Part shown: positions 42,107-50,897 of the stretch, one piece after another | Position numbering within the stretch: the first letter of the stretch is position 1 | Layout: each line of letters begins with the position of its first letter | Source of the DNA: Brachybacterium vulturis | Lineage (GTDB): Bacteria; Actinomycetota; Actinomycetes; Actinomycetales; Dermabacteraceae | Direction: 5' to 3' | Assembly: GCF_002407185.1 (NCBI RefSeq) | Contig: NZ_CP023563.1 | Location: forward strand, 310,001-374,000 | Length of the DNA stretch: 64,000 nt | The notes under the pieces: generated by a model | Told to the model about the DNA's origin: nothing | The model's database searches: none | The model's input: only the letters and a program-made list of their open reading frames with translations | Program-made: the position numbers and the translations under genes

Positions 42107-43582
42107 ATGAGCATCTCCGCGCCCGCCCCATCCTGGATCCGCGATGCGATCTGCTGGCAGGTCTATCCGCTGGGCTTCTGCGGCGCGCCGCGCGAACGCG
42201 AGGACCTCGGCGGCGAGGGCTACGGCGGGGCCGACGGGGAGAACGTCGTCCATCGCCTGCCGCGGCTGCAGGGCTGGCTCGACCACCTGGTGTCCCTCGG
42301 CGCGAACGTGCTGCTGCTGAACCCGGTCTTCGACTCCGTGTCCCACGGCTACGACACCCTCGAGCACCGTCGGCTGGACCCGCGCCTCGGCGACGACGAC
42401 GATTTCGATGCGCTCGTCGAGGCCTGCCACGCACGCGGGATCCGGGTGGTGCTCGACGGGGTGTTCAACCACGTCTCGGATCGCCACCCGGTGGCGCGCC
42501 GCGCCCTCGCCGCCGGTCCCGGCACGGCCGACGGGGACCGGATCCGTTGGTCCGGCAGCAGCCCCTACGGCTTCGAGGGCAACGCCGACCTCCTCGAGAT
42601 CGAGCTGGCCGACGCCGTCATCCAGGACCGCGTCGTGGAGATCATGGGGCGCTGGCTCGAGCGCGGGGCCGACGGCTGGCGGCTGGATGCGATGTACGCC
42701 GCCGGCGCCGATGCCTGGGCCCCGATCCTCGAGCGCGTGCGGGCCGCGCATCCCGAGGCCTGGATCCTCGGCGAGGTCATCCACGGCGACTACCCGGGCT
42801 TCGCGGAGGCCTCCGGCGCGCACTCGATCACCCAGTACGAGCTGTGGAAGGCGATCTGGTCGGGCCTGACCGAGCACAACCTCTTCGAGCTCGCCCACGC
42901 CCTGGGCCGCCACCAGGACTTCCTCGACGCCGCCGGCGGCGCGCACCCGCAGACCTTCGTCGGCAACCACGACACCACCCGCATCGCCTCCCGACTGGCC
43001 GACGGCCGCGACCTCGCCGCCGCGATCGCACTGCTCTCGCTGCTGCCCGGGATCCCGACGGTCTATGCGGGGGACGAGTTCGGTGCGACCGGAGTCAAGG
43101 AGGAGCGCTCCGGCGGCGACGATGCGATCCGGCCCTGGTTCCCCGGCAGCCCCGACCAGGTGGTCACCGCCGCCGCCTCCGCCGACAGCGCCCCGGGCGG
43201 CCCCGACCACCTCACCCTGCTCAAGCCCGAGGCCGCCGAGCGGATCCTCGAGGTGCACCGCCGTCTGTTCTCGCTGCGTCGCCGGGAGCCGTGGCTCGCC
43301 ACCGCCGCGGTGCGCGTGGACGAGGGCACGCTGGAGAACACCTGGGCGCAGATCGTGCTCGCCCCGCGCGACGGGGCCGACGGGGCCGACGGGGCCGACG
43401 GGGCCGACGGGAGCGACGGCAGCGCGCCCGGCCCGCTCACCCTGGTGCTGAACCTCGGCGCCGAAACCCGGCCGGCCCCCGGTGAGGTGCTCGAAGCGGT
43501 CAGCGGTGCGGACATGCTCGACGGCGTCAGCCCCGCCGGCTCGGGCGAGGTGCCGGCACACGGCATCGCCGTGGTGCGCTGA
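42107..43582 (+). CDS. GH13 alpha-amylase family glycoside hydrolase
   Basis: This 491-aa enzyme acts on alpha-glucans or alpha-glucosides by a retaining mechanism. The (beta/alpha)8 motifs are intact: DGVFNH (117-122), nucleophile D194 in DGWRLDAM, acid/base E223 in WILGEVIHGD and D289 in FVGNHDT. The early WQVYPLGFCGAP and NPVFDSVSHGYDT match the amylosucrase/glucosidase-like small enzymes. No signal peptide, so cytosolic (maltodextrin use). Near residues 422-437 a (Asp-Gly-Ala)4 tandem low-complexity insert interrupts the C-terminal beta-domain. TACGAT lies exactly 6 nt before the ATG (leaderless). Confidence 0.9.
   Translation: MSISAPAPSWIRDAICWQVYPLGFCGAPREREDLGGEGYGGADGENVVHRLPRLQGWLDHLVSLGANVLLLNPVFDSVSHGYDTLEHRRLDPRLGDDDDFDALVEACHARGIRVVLDGVFNHVSDRHPVARRALAAGPGTADGDRIRWSGSSPYGFEGNADLLEIELADAVIQDRVVEIMGRWLERGADGWRLDAMYAAGADAWAPILERVRAAHPEAWILGEVIHGDYPGFAEASGAHSITQYELWKAIWSGLTEHNLFELAHALGRHQDFLDAAGGAHPQTFVGNHDTTRIASRLADGRDLAAAIALLSLLPGIPTVYAGDEFGATGVKEERSGGDDAIRPWFPGSPDQVVTAAASADSAPGGPDHLTLLKPEAAERILEVHRRLFSLRRREPWLATAAVRVDEGTLENTWAQIVLAPRDGADGADGADGADGSDGSAPGPLTLVLNLGAETRPAPGEVLEAVSGADMLDGVSPAGSGEVPAHGIAVVR
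43370..43405 (+). repeat. GACGGGGCC 9-bp tandem repeat inside the GH13 gene
   Basis: Four perfect 9-bp units encode Asp-Gly-Ala four times, followed by Asp-Gly-Ser-Asp-Gly-Ser. As a multiple of three, copy-number changes would keep the frame. Confidence 0.9.
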
Positions 43583-43612
43583 GCGCCGCCCGGCACCCCC
43601 GACGCACGCAAG

Positions 43613-43651
43613 TCCTGAGAGGGACGCCCGCAAATGCTGCGCCACTCAGGA
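43613..43651 (+). terminator. Weak hairpin after the GH13 gene
   Basis: TCCTGAG (43613-43619) pairs with CTCAGGA (43645-43651) around 25 nt. No T-run follows. It could end GH13 transcription or be unrelated. Confidence 0.25.
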
Positions 43652-43680
43652 TAGGCAGCACGCACTCTTCACCTGCACTT

Positions 43681-43720
43681 TTGTATCCTCCCGAACAAAT
43701 GACACTCGGAGGACATACAA
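43681..43720 (+). promoter_or_regulatory. Fic gene promoter with long inverted repeat
   Basis: TTGTATCCTCC (43681-43691) pairs with GGAGG-AC-ATACAA (43708-43720); the right arm contains most of the -10 TACAAT (43716-43721), which is 6 nt before the ATG. A second, overlapping pair TTTGT/ACAAA is nested in it. GGAGG is too far (15 nt) to act as Shine-Dalgarno. The layout suggests operator control at the core promoter. Confidence 0.5.
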
Positions 43721-43727
43721 TTCCTGC

Positions 43728-44915
43728 ATGAATGGCACCGCAGGATTGCGCGTCCCCAGCTTCCCCTTCGACTCCCCCCTTGCATCGAAGGCCGTCGCGC
43801 TCGAACGGCTGCGCGGCGATCTTCCCCGCGCGACGGAACATCTCCCCGTGCTCTCGGAACTGGCGGATCTGTATCGCCTGATGTCGAGCATCGCTTCGGC
43901 CCGCATCGAGGGGAACCACACCACTGTGGTCGACGCGATCGAGGGTGCCCGCCTGCGCCAGGTGCAACCGCGACTCCCGCTCGACGACTCGGTCCAGGAA
44001 ATCCTCCGACTCGAAGACGCCGCAGAGTTCCTCGACCACGAGATCCACCCCCACTCACCCCTCACTCACGGCCTCATTCGGGAGTTGCACCACCTCGCCA
44101 CGCATGACCTCGTACGCGAGGGGGACGCAACGCCCGGCGAATATAGGACACGAGGGGTGGAGATCAGCGGATCACAGCACATCCCTCCACTCGCCTCGAC
44201 CGTTCACGCGCTCATGTCCGATCTGCTCGACTTCGCGAACACACCCGCAGAACCCCACATGCAGCTGGTGCGCATGGCGATTGCCCACCATCGCTTCGTC
44301 TGGATACACCCGTTCGCAAACGGAAACGGTCGTGTCGCTCGACTGTTCTCGTACGCGATGATCCGCACGGGCGGTTTCGCCCCGGATGTGGAGTACCAGA
44401 CGGTGAACCCGACGACTGTCTTCGGGGCCGATCGGCAGCAGTATTACGACTGGCTCTCCGCCGCCGACTCCCTCGAGGACGACGCCCTCATCGGGTGGGC
44501 AGACTTCGTTCTCGACGGACTGCTCCGCGACTTCGAAGCGCTGCACCGACTCGCCTCCGGAGATTCCCTGAGCCGCCTGATCACCTCGTCGATACGCAGA
44601 GCCCAGCGCGCCGCGCAGCTCAGCGAACCCGAGGCCGCGGCACTGGCAGCAGTCTCGGCAGGTACGCCTTTCAGATCCCGAGACCTCACCGCAGCGCTCG
44701 GAACAGATGCCTCTGCCCGCTCGCGAGCGATTGGCGCTCTGCTGGAGCACAACCTGATCACCCGGCTCCACCCCGGCGGCAGGATCTACCGGATCCGCCT
44801 CTCACCCAATGCACTCACGCCCTTCGTCTTCAACGAGCTGGACTCCATGGGGCTCCTGCCGACGATCATCCGGGACGACGCAGCACTTCAGCGACCGCCC
44901 ATCGACCCGGCGTAG
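43728..44915 (+). CDS. Fic family protein with inhibitory helix and C-terminal wHTH
   Basis: This 395-aa Fic enzyme is expected to transfer AMP (or another phosphate-containing group) from a nucleotide to a protein hydroxyl. The active motif H194-P-F-A-N-G-N-G-R-V-A-R205 is complete. An N-terminal inhibitory helix S57-A-R-I-E61-G62-N places it in the self-inhibited class II. Residues about 290-370 form a winged-helix-like domain (FRSRDLTAALGTDASARSRAIGALLEHNLITRL), so it may also bind DNA. Start: TACAAT exactly 6 nt before the ATG. No Fic antitoxin gene is adjacent, as expected for class II. Lower G/C wobble use than neighbours suggests transfer. Confidence 0.9.
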   Translation: MNGTAGLRVPSFPFDSPLASKAVALERLRGDLPRATEHLPVLSELADLYRLMSSIASARIEGNHTTVVDAIEGARLRQVQPRLPLDDSVQEILRLEDAAEFLDHEIHPHSPLTHGLIRELHHLATHDLVREGDATPGEYRTRGVEISGSQHIPPLASTVHALMSDLLDFANTPAEPHMQLVRMAIAHHRFVWIHPFANGNGRVARLFSYAMIRTGGFAPDVEYQTVNPTTVFGADRQQYYDWLSAADSLEDDALIGWADFVLDGLLRDFEALHRLASGDSLSRLITSSIRRAQRAAQLSEPEAAALAAVSAGTPFRSRDLTAALGTDASARSRAIGALLEHNLITRLHPGGRIYRIRLSPNALTPFVFNELDSMGLLPTIIRDDAALQRPPIDPA

Positions 44916-44924
44916 GCTCGGAGC

Positions 44925-45278
44925 ATGAGCACCGCGATCAAGCCCGCAGCCTCCGTGAACACTGCCCCCGTCGTCGCCCTCGGGCTGGTCGGCGGCTGGC
45001 TGACCGCCCGCGAGACCGGCATCCGCCCCCTCGGCGGCGTGGTGCTCGCGGCCGCCGGGATGTACGCGGGCCGCACCTGGCTGGCGCGTCGCGGACCCGC
45101 CACCACCGCCGTGCTCGGCGCGACCTACGTGGTGGGCTTCGGCCTCTCCCACCCCCTGGCGAAGAAGATCGGCGCATGGCCCGCCGTGCTCACCGTGACC
45201 GCCGCGGCCGCCGGCGCCGCCGCCGTGCTCTCCGACGCCGCCTACGGCGAGTGGATCCCCGCCGACGTGGACGCCTGA
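44925..45278 (+). CDS. Small Ala/Gly-rich membrane protein
   Basis: This 117-aa protein is not recognised. It has about four short hydrophobic helices (APVVALGLVGGWLTA; GGVVLAAAGMYAG; TTAVLGATYVVGFGLSH; VLTVTAAAAGAAAVLS) and a conserved-looking HPLAKKIGAW loop. Start: TAGGCT exactly 6 nt before the ATG, so leaderless; it begins 10 bp after the Fic gene yet has its own -10. Function unknown. Confidence 0.75.
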   Translation: MSTAIKPAASVNTAPVVALGLVGGWLTARETGIRPLGGVVLAAAGMYAGRTWLARRGPATTAVLGATYVVGFGLSHPLAKKIGAWPAVLTVTAAAAGAAAVLSDAAYGEWIPADVDA

Positions 45279-45409
45279 GCGCCCAGCCTGTCTCAGCTGT
45301 CGCCACAGCACCCACGTGACGACAGCCCACGCAGTCTCGAGGTGCGCGGAACAGGGCTCGGGCGCGAGCTCACCAGCGCCGGACGCCACGGGAATGCGTT
45401 TAGCGGGTA

Positions 45410-45440
45410 TCCGTGCGCGAGATAGTTGACTACGCTAAGC
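45410..45440 (+). promoter_or_regulatory. Putative operator/promoter of the ABC exporter pair
   Basis: TAGT-TG-ACTA (45423-45432) is a short palindrome, and TTAGCG/CGCTAA form wider arms around it. It lies about 60-90 bp before the first ABC gene, consistent with a MarR-type site or a -35/-10 region, but no regulator gene is present. Confidence 0.35.
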
Positions 45441-45492
45441 CATCGACCCCGACCGTCGGGGCCTCCCGCACCCTCTGAGGTTCTCTCTCCCC

Positions 45493-47319
45493 ATGCTCGG
45501 CACCATGCGCCGCCTCTGGACGACTGTTCGCCCGATCCGTTTCCGCCTCTACCTGGGTCTTCTCAGCGCCATGATCGCCTCGATCGTGGCCCTGATGATT
45601 CCGCAGGTCCTCGAGTTCATCGTCAACCGCCTCGAGACCGATGCGACCGCCGCCACCATCTGGACCGGCGGGGCGATCGTGCTGGGCCTCGGCATCGTCG
45701 AGGCCTCGCTGATCTGGCTGCGCCGCACTTTCGCCGTCGCGCCCTCGACCACCGTCGAGAAGCAGATCCGCGTGAGCTTCTACAAGAAGGTCCAGCACCT
45801 GCCGGTGACCTTCCACGACGGCTGGGGCTCCGGCCAGCTGCTCTCGCGCATGATGAGCGACATCAGCCAGATCCGCCGCTGGATCGCCTTCGGCATGATC
45901 ATGGCCGTCACCAACGTGGTCACCATCTCCGTGGGCATGGCGCTGCTGATCCGCTCCTCGGCGACCCTGGCGCTGATCTTCTTCCTCGCCGCGGTGCCGG
46001 TGGTCTTCATCGCCTACCGCTTCCACCGCGGCTACTCGGTGCTCTCCCGCCTCTCCCAGGACCAGAACGGCGACCTGGCCACCACGATCGAGCAGTCGGT
46101 GCAGGGCATCCGGGTGCTGAAGGCCTTCGGCCGCGGCCCGTCGGCCCTGGAAGGCTTCACCGAACAGGCCGAGGAGCTGCGCCGCACCGAGGTGCGCAAG
46201 GCCACCGCGATCGCCCGCTTCGACATGTTCATGTTCATGCTCCCCGAGCTCGCACTCGGCATCGCGCTGCTGGTGGGACTGCACCTGACCGCCTCCGGAG
46301 ACATCTCCACCGGCCAGCTCGCCTCCTACTTCGCCACCGCCACCCTGGTGGTGGGGCCGGTGCGGATGCTCGGCATGCTGCTGGGGCAGGCCGTGAACGC
46401 CACCACCGCCCTGGACCGTCACTTCGAGGTGATGGACTCCGAGAACACCATCGCCACGCCCGGGTCGCCGACGTCCACCGACCCGTCGGCCGCGATCGGC
46501 GCGGTGCGGCTGGAGGATGTGCACTTCCGCTACGAGGACGCACCCGCTCACGTCCCGGACGTGATCGACGGGGCGAGCCTCGAGATCCGTCCCGGGGAGA
46601 CCATGGCGCTGGTGGGCGTGACCGGCAGCGGCAAGTCCACCCTGCTGCAGCTGGTGCCGCGGCTGTACGACGTCACCTCCGGCGCCGTCACCATCGACGG
46701 GGTCGACATCCGCGACATGGACCTCACCGCTCTGCGCACCCTCACCGCGGTCGCCTTCGAGGACGCCACCCTGTTCTCCGACTCCGTGCGGGAGAACGTG
46801 CTGCTGGGCGCCGATCGCTCCCTGTCACCGGAGCAGGCCGAGGAGCTGCTGGACGTCGCACTGCACACCGCCGACGCCACCTTCGCCTACGAGCTGCCCG
46901 AGGGGGTCGACACCCGCATCGGCGAGGAGGGCATGAGCCTCTCCGGCGGGCAGCGCCAGCGCCTGGCCCTGGCCCGCTCGATCGCGGCGAAGCCCGCGGT
47001 GCTGCTGCTGGATGATCCGCTCTCGGCCCTGGACACCAAGACGGAGGAGACCGTCACCGGGCGTCTGCGGGAGGTGCTCGAGGGCACCACCACCCTGATC
47101 GTCGCCCATCGCACCTCGACGGTGGCGCTGGCAGATCGGGTCGCCCTGCTGGACGGCGGGCGCGTGGTCGACGTCGGCACCCATACCGAGCTGATGGCGA
47201 GCTCGTCCCGCTACCGCTGGGTGATCGCCCACCAGGAAGAGGAGCGGCGCCGCGACCAGGACATCGAGACCCTCACCGGCGAGCTCGAACTCCGTGCGAT
47301 CCAGGAGGAGGGCCGATGA
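45493..47319 (+). CDS. ABC exporter half-transporter, non-canonical Walker B
   Basis: This 608-aa ABC half-transporter has six membrane helices (about 20-310) then an NBD: Walker A GVTGSGKST, signature LSGGQRQR intact, H-loop AHRTS. The Walker B ends L-L-L-D-D-P, with Asp in place of the catalytic Glu. That is how one member of heterodimeric exporters (TM287/288, BmrCD type) looks. Its ATG-containing end overlaps the second subunit by ATGA. The pair should export drugs, lipids or peptides. Confidence 0.92.
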   Translation: MLGTMRRLWTTVRPIRFRLYLGLLSAMIASIVALMIPQVLEFIVNRLETDATAATIWTGGAIVLGLGIVEASLIWLRRTFAVAPSTTVEKQIRVSFYKKVQHLPVTFHDGWGSGQLLSRMMSDISQIRRWIAFGMIMAVTNVVTISVGMALLIRSSATLALIFFLAAVPVVFIAYRFHRGYSVLSRLSQDQNGDLATTIEQSVQGIRVLKAFGRGPSALEGFTEQAEELRRTEVRKATAIARFDMFMFMLPELALGIALLVGLHLTASGDISTGQLASYFATATLVVGPVRMLGMLLGQAVNATTALDRHFEVMDSENTIATPGSPTSTDPSAAIGAVRLEDVHFRYEDAPAHVPDVIDGASLEIRPGETMALVGVTGSGKSTLLQLVPRLYDVTSGAVTIDGVDIRDMDLTALRTLTAVAFEDATLFSDSVRENVLLGADRSLSPEQAEELLDVALHTADATFAYELPEGVDTRIGEEGMSLSGGQRQRLALARSIAAKPAVLLLDDPLSALDTKTEETVTGRLREVLEGTTTLIVAHRTSTVALADRVALLDGGRVVDVGTHTELMASSSRYRWVIAHQEEERRRDQDIETLTGELELRAIQEEGR

Positions 47320-49142
47320 GCACCCCGACCACCACGAACCCGCAGCCGGGCCAGAACGATCCCGAGCACCAGAGCTACAGCGATGCCGAGAACAAGGCCT
47401 CTCGCCAGCGTTCCTTCGCGCTGCTGGGCGAGCTGATCTCCCCGGTCAAGGGACAGTTCGTGCTGATGGCGATCATGGTCGTCATCGCGCAGCTGGCCGT
47501 CGTGGCCGGTCCCGCGATCATCGCCTGGGGCATCGACCACGGCCTGCCCTCCCTGATGGCCGGGGACTCCGGCCCCGCGTTCCAGGCCGCGGCGCTGGCC
47601 GTCGGCGCCGCGGTGGTCGGCGGTGTGCTGACCTACGGGTACGTGCGCCAGTCGGTGGTCGTCGGCCAGAAGATGCTGCTCGCGCTGCGGCGCAAGGTCT
47701 TCCGCTTCACCCAGAAGCAGGACCTCGAGTTCCACGAGTCCTACACCTCCGGCCGGATCGTCTCCCGCCAGACCTCCGACATGGAGGCGCTGCGCGAGCT
47801 GCTCGACTCGGGCGTGAACGTCATGGTGGGCGCCTCGCTGTCGATGGTGTTCACGATCGTGCTGATCGTGACCATGGATCCGGTCACCGGCCTGGTGATG
47901 CTGGCGATGCTGGTCCCCTGCGTGGTGCTGACGATCTGGTTCCAGAAGCGCTCCCGCATCGAGTACCGCGCGATCCGCACCCATTCGGCCCGGCTGATCG
48001 TGCACTTCGTCGAGGCGATGGCCGGGATCCGTGCGGTGAAGGCCTTCCGCAAGGAGGACCGCAACCAGGCCGAGTTCGACGGCCTCGCCCAGGACTACCG
48101 CGACGCCTCGATGCGCTCGATCAACGTCTTCGGCATCTATCAGCCCGCGCTGCGTGTGCTCGCCAACATCACCATCGCCGCGGTGCTGGTGGTCGGCGGT
48201 TTCCGGGTGCTGGGCGGCGATCTGCAGGTGGGTGTGCTGGTGGCACTGGTGCTGTACTCGCGGCGCTTCTTCCAGCCGGTCGACGAGATCGCGAACTTCT
48301 ACAACGCCTTCCAGTCCGCCGTCTCGGCGCTGGAGAAGATCGCGAGCCTCCTGGCCGTGCAGCCGCATGTGCAGGAGCCGGTGAGCCCCACCTCGCTGCC
48401 CACCTCGAGCGGGCAGGTGGACTTCGAGCACGTCGCCTTCCGCTACACCGAGGACGGTCCGCTGGTGCTGCAGCCGATGGATCTGCACATCCCCGCCGGG
48501 CAGACGATCGCCCTGGTGGGCCAGACCGGCGCCGGGAAGTCCACGGTCGCCAAGCTGATCGCCCGCTTCTACGACACCACCGAGGGTCGGGTGACCCTGG
48601 ACGGCGTGGACCTGCGCGACATCTCGATGCAGGACCTGACCCGCAACATCGTCATGGTCACCCAGGAGGCGTACCTGTTCTCCGGCACCGTGGCGGACAA
48701 CATCGCCCTCGGCAGGCCCGGCGCGAGCCGCGAGGAGATCGAGGAGGCCGCCCGCGCCATCGGGGCCGACGAGTTCATCGAGAAGCTCCCCTACGGCTAC
48801 GACACCGACGTGAGCAAGCGCGGCGGGAGGGTCAGCGCCGGGCAGCGGCAACTGATCTCCTTCGCCCGCGCCTTCCTCGCCGATCCGCGGGTGCTGATCC
48901 TCGACGAGGCCACCAGCTCCCTGGACATCCCCTCCGAGCGGATGGTGCAGGAGGGGCTCACGAAGCTGCTCGGGCACCGCACCTCGCTGATCATCGCCCA
49001 CCGCCTGACCACCGTGATGATCGCGGACCGGGTGCTGGTGGTGCACGGCGGCGAGGTCGTCGAGGACGGCTCCCCCACCGAGCTGGTCGCTCAGGGAGGC
49101 CGCTTCGCCGCGCTGTACCAGGCGTGGCAGGACTCGATGTGA
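47316..49142 (+). CDS. ABC exporter half-transporter, catalytic partner
   Basis: This 608-aa half-transporter has six helices and an NBD with Walker A GQTGAGKST, canonical Walker B LILDEATSSLD, H-loop AHRLT, but a degraded signature V-S-A-G-Q. Combined with the Asp-substituted partner, one ATP site (partner Walker A/B plus this signature) is degenerate and the other is complete. That asymmetry is diagnostic for heterodimeric ABC exporters. Coupled translation through ATGA supports a 1:1 complex. A 50-residue Asn/Gln/Ser-rich cytoplasmic N-terminus precedes TM1. Confidence 0.93.
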   Translation: MSTPTTTNPQPGQNDPEHQSYSDAENKASRQRSFALLGELISPVKGQFVLMAIMVVIAQLAVVAGPAIIAWGIDHGLPSLMAGDSGPAFQAAALAVGAAVVGGVLTYGYVRQSVVVGQKMLLALRRKVFRFTQKQDLEFHESYTSGRIVSRQTSDMEALRELLDSGVNVMVGASLSMVFTIVLIVTMDPVTGLVMLAMLVPCVVLTIWFQKRSRIEYRAIRTHSARLIVHFVEAMAGIRAVKAFRKEDRNQAEFDGLAQDYRDASMRSINVFGIYQPALRVLANITIAAVLVVGGFRVLGGDLQVGVLVALVLYSRRFFQPVDEIANFYNAFQSAVSALEKIASLLAVQPHVQEPVSPTSLPTSSGQVDFEHVAFRYTEDGPLVLQPMDLHIPAGQTIALVGQTGAGKSTVAKLIARFYDTTEGRVTLDGVDLRDISMQDLTRNIVMVTQEAYLFSGTVADNIALGRPGASREEIEEAARAIGADEFIEKLPYGYDTDVSKRGGRVSAGQRQLISFARAFLADPRVLILDEATSSLDIPSERMVQEGLTKLLGHRTSLIIAHRLTTVMIADRVLVVHGGEVVEDGSPTELVAQGGRFAALYQAWQDSM

Positions 49143-49205
49143 GGTGAGCGGGCGGGTGAGACGGCCAGCCACCGGCCGCCACCGGCCGCCCCCGCTCGGT
49201 CCGTC

Positions 49206-49259
<54 letters not shown>

Positions 49260-49268
49260 ATGCTGCAC

Positions 49269-49332
49269 CCACTGGCGCTCAGCCAGCACACGCCCCGCAT
49301 ATGGCCCGCGCGTGCTGGCACAGCGCCAGTGG
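49269..49332 (+). terminator. Large hairpin (25-bp arms) after the ABC operon
   Basis: Arms 49269-49293 and 49308-49332 pair at 22 of 25 positions (starting CCACTGGCGCT, ending GCGCCAGTGG) around a 14-nt loop containing GCATATGG. No T-run follows, so it may be a Rho-type or RNA-stability hairpin, or a recombination site, rather than an intrinsic terminator. Confidence 0.5.
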
Positions 49333-49453
49333 ATGTATACGTCTACGAGGGAGGACCCCGCTGCCCCTTGTCGTGCGCGCCGGGATCACCGGGATGCACA
49401 CGTCCAGGCGGAGGGCCCCGAGGCAGGGCGCCGCACCAGGCCGAGGGGCGGGC

Positions 49454-49555
49454 GGAGGCTCGCGCTGGCCCTGGCCGGGGGGCGGGTGGAGGCTCGCGGT
49501 GGCCCCGGCCGGGGGTCGGGTGGAGGCTCGCGGTGGCTCCGGCCTCCGAATGCTC
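49454..49555 (+). repeat. 34-bp tandem repeat, three copies
   Basis: Units begin GGAGGCTCGCG at 49454, 49488 and 49522, each followed by a GTGGCCC-GGCC-type segment with a few differences; the third unit decays at its end. No ORF across it looks real on either strand. Confidence 0.85.
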
Positions 49556-49608
49556 CACCCTCGATGCTCTAGGGATCTCCCGCCCACGGGGGTCCTTAGG
49601 CTGTCCCC

Positions 49609-50232
49609 ATGACGACCGATCTGCTGCTGACCGGATTCGCGCCCTTCGCCGGGGCGGCGGTGAACGAGTCCTGGGAGGCGGTGCGCCGCGCCGCAGCGCA
49701 GCTGAAGGCGCAGGGCCTAGCGGTCCAGACCCTCGAGCTGCCGGTGGAGTTCGGCCGGGCCGGGGAGCTGCTCACCGCGGCGGTGCGCGCGCACCGTCCC
49801 TCGCTGGTGGTCGCCGTCGGCCTCGCCGCGGGGCGCACGGGAATCAGCCCGGAACGGGTCGCGGTCAACGTGCGTGATGCACGGATCCCGGACAACGCCG
49901 GCGCGAGCCCGGTGGACGAGCCGATCGTGGCCGGCGGCCCGGTGGGCTACTTCAGCACCCTCCCGATCAAGGCGATGGTCGCCGCGCTCGACGGGGTCCC
50001 GGGCTCGGTGTCCCAGACCGCCGGCACCTACGTGTGCAACGACGTCTTCTATGCGCTCCAGCATCTGCTGGCGACGGACGAGGAGCTCTCCGGGATCCGC
50101 GGCGGCTTCGTCCACGTCCCCTCGGCCGATGTCCTCGACACCGCCGCCACGGGCCGTGCCCTCGCCCGGATGGTCGAGGTGGCGCAGCGCACCGAGGTCG
50201 ATGCCTCGCTCACGGGCGGTGCCGAGCACTGA
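49609..50232 (+). CDS. pcp: Pyroglutamyl-peptidase I (peptidase C15)
   Basis: This 207-aa cytosolic cysteine peptidase removes N-terminal pyroglutamate from peptides. The triad is visible: E82 in ISPERVAVN, C143 in TAGTYVCNDVFY and H169 in GGFVHVPS. N-terminal LLTGFAPFAGAAVNESWEAV is the family signature. Length fits Pcp. TAGGCT exactly 6 nt before the ATG marks a leaderless start. No pathway neighbours. Confidence 0.95.
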   Translation: MTTDLLLTGFAPFAGAAVNESWEAVRRAAAQLKAQGLAVQTLELPVEFGRAGELLTAAVRAHRPSLVVAVGLAAGRTGISPERVAVNVRDARIPDNAGASPVDEPIVAGGPVGYFSTLPIKAMVAALDGVPGSVSQTAGTYVCNDVFYALQHLLATDEELSGIRGGFVHVPSADVLDTAATGRALARMVEVAQRTEVDASLTGGAEH

Positions 50233-50355
50233 ACGACACCGGGAGTCAACACCCCCGGCCAGATCGGGACCGTCTCCCTCCGAGCGGTGTGCACAGCCGG
50301 TGCATCACGGCTTCCGTCGGCCGGAAAATGACGTTCGGCGACCCCGCAGAAAGAG

Positions 50356-50753
50356 TTGTCCACAGGGTTTTCCACAATCGGGGATGAATGACAGACCTGT
50401 AGTTCCGCAGGTACAGCGGAGAACCCGGGCGTGTCGCAGCCCCGACCATCGAGGGCGGACGCTGTCACGCGGCGCTGCCGAGCGCCTTCTGCACGAGCCG
50501 ACCACGATCTGCATCACCGCAGGTCACGGAGTTGTTGCTGAGCGGTAGTCGAGCGCTCGCCGACCCGGTGGAGCGGCGTTCCTGCAGGTTGCACAGCAAG
50601 GGTCGCCGCGGTGAGCATCCGCACTCCGCCCGAGCGCGCCTCGACGTGTCCCCACCGTCCGTCCACAGTCGATCCCCGGTTATCCACAGCAAGATCGTGA
50701 AATCCCCACCCGTCCGCAGAGTTATCCCCAAATTTGCCCACAACTGGGGAAAA
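50356..50753 (+). other. Cluster of DnaA-box-like 9-mers (oriC candidate or DnaA-titration locus)
   Basis: In a 665-bp gap without a convincing gene (50233-50897) I see TTGTCCACA (50356), TTTTCCACA (50368), TTATCCACA (50680, the bacterial consensus), TTATCCCCA (50722) and TTGCCCACA (50734), all on the plus strand. There are also CCGTCCACA near 50659 and TTTTCCCCA on the minus strand (50745-50753). dnaA and dnaN are not adjacent, so the role is uncertain. Confidence 0.55.
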
Positions 50754-50897
50754 CCACAGCCATGTAGTTCCCCGGTCACCCCACGGGAGGGGTCCGGGCC
50801 GTGCTAGAGGGGCCAACTGCGGAGCGGGCCGGGGCCGCCTGCTGGCCGCCCCGGCCCGACCGGTGCCCGTTCTGCGCCCGCGGCCGGGCGCGGGGGC

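Noticed and set aside
41946-43645. Full length of the 572-codon minus-strand frame over the GH13 gene
   Set aside because: Only its last 34 codons look coding; the rest is a shadow of GH13.
49269-49332. dif/attC-type recombination site
   Set aside because: No integrase or duplicated flank is visible; kept only as a hairpin.
50532-50807. 91-codon ORF in the DnaA-box region
   Set aside because: No Shine-Dalgarno, atypical composition, overlaps the DnaA-box cluster.
50233-50897. Firm oriC call
   Set aside because: dnaA/dnaN are absent and no clear AT-rich unwinding element is visible, so it is listed only as a candidate.
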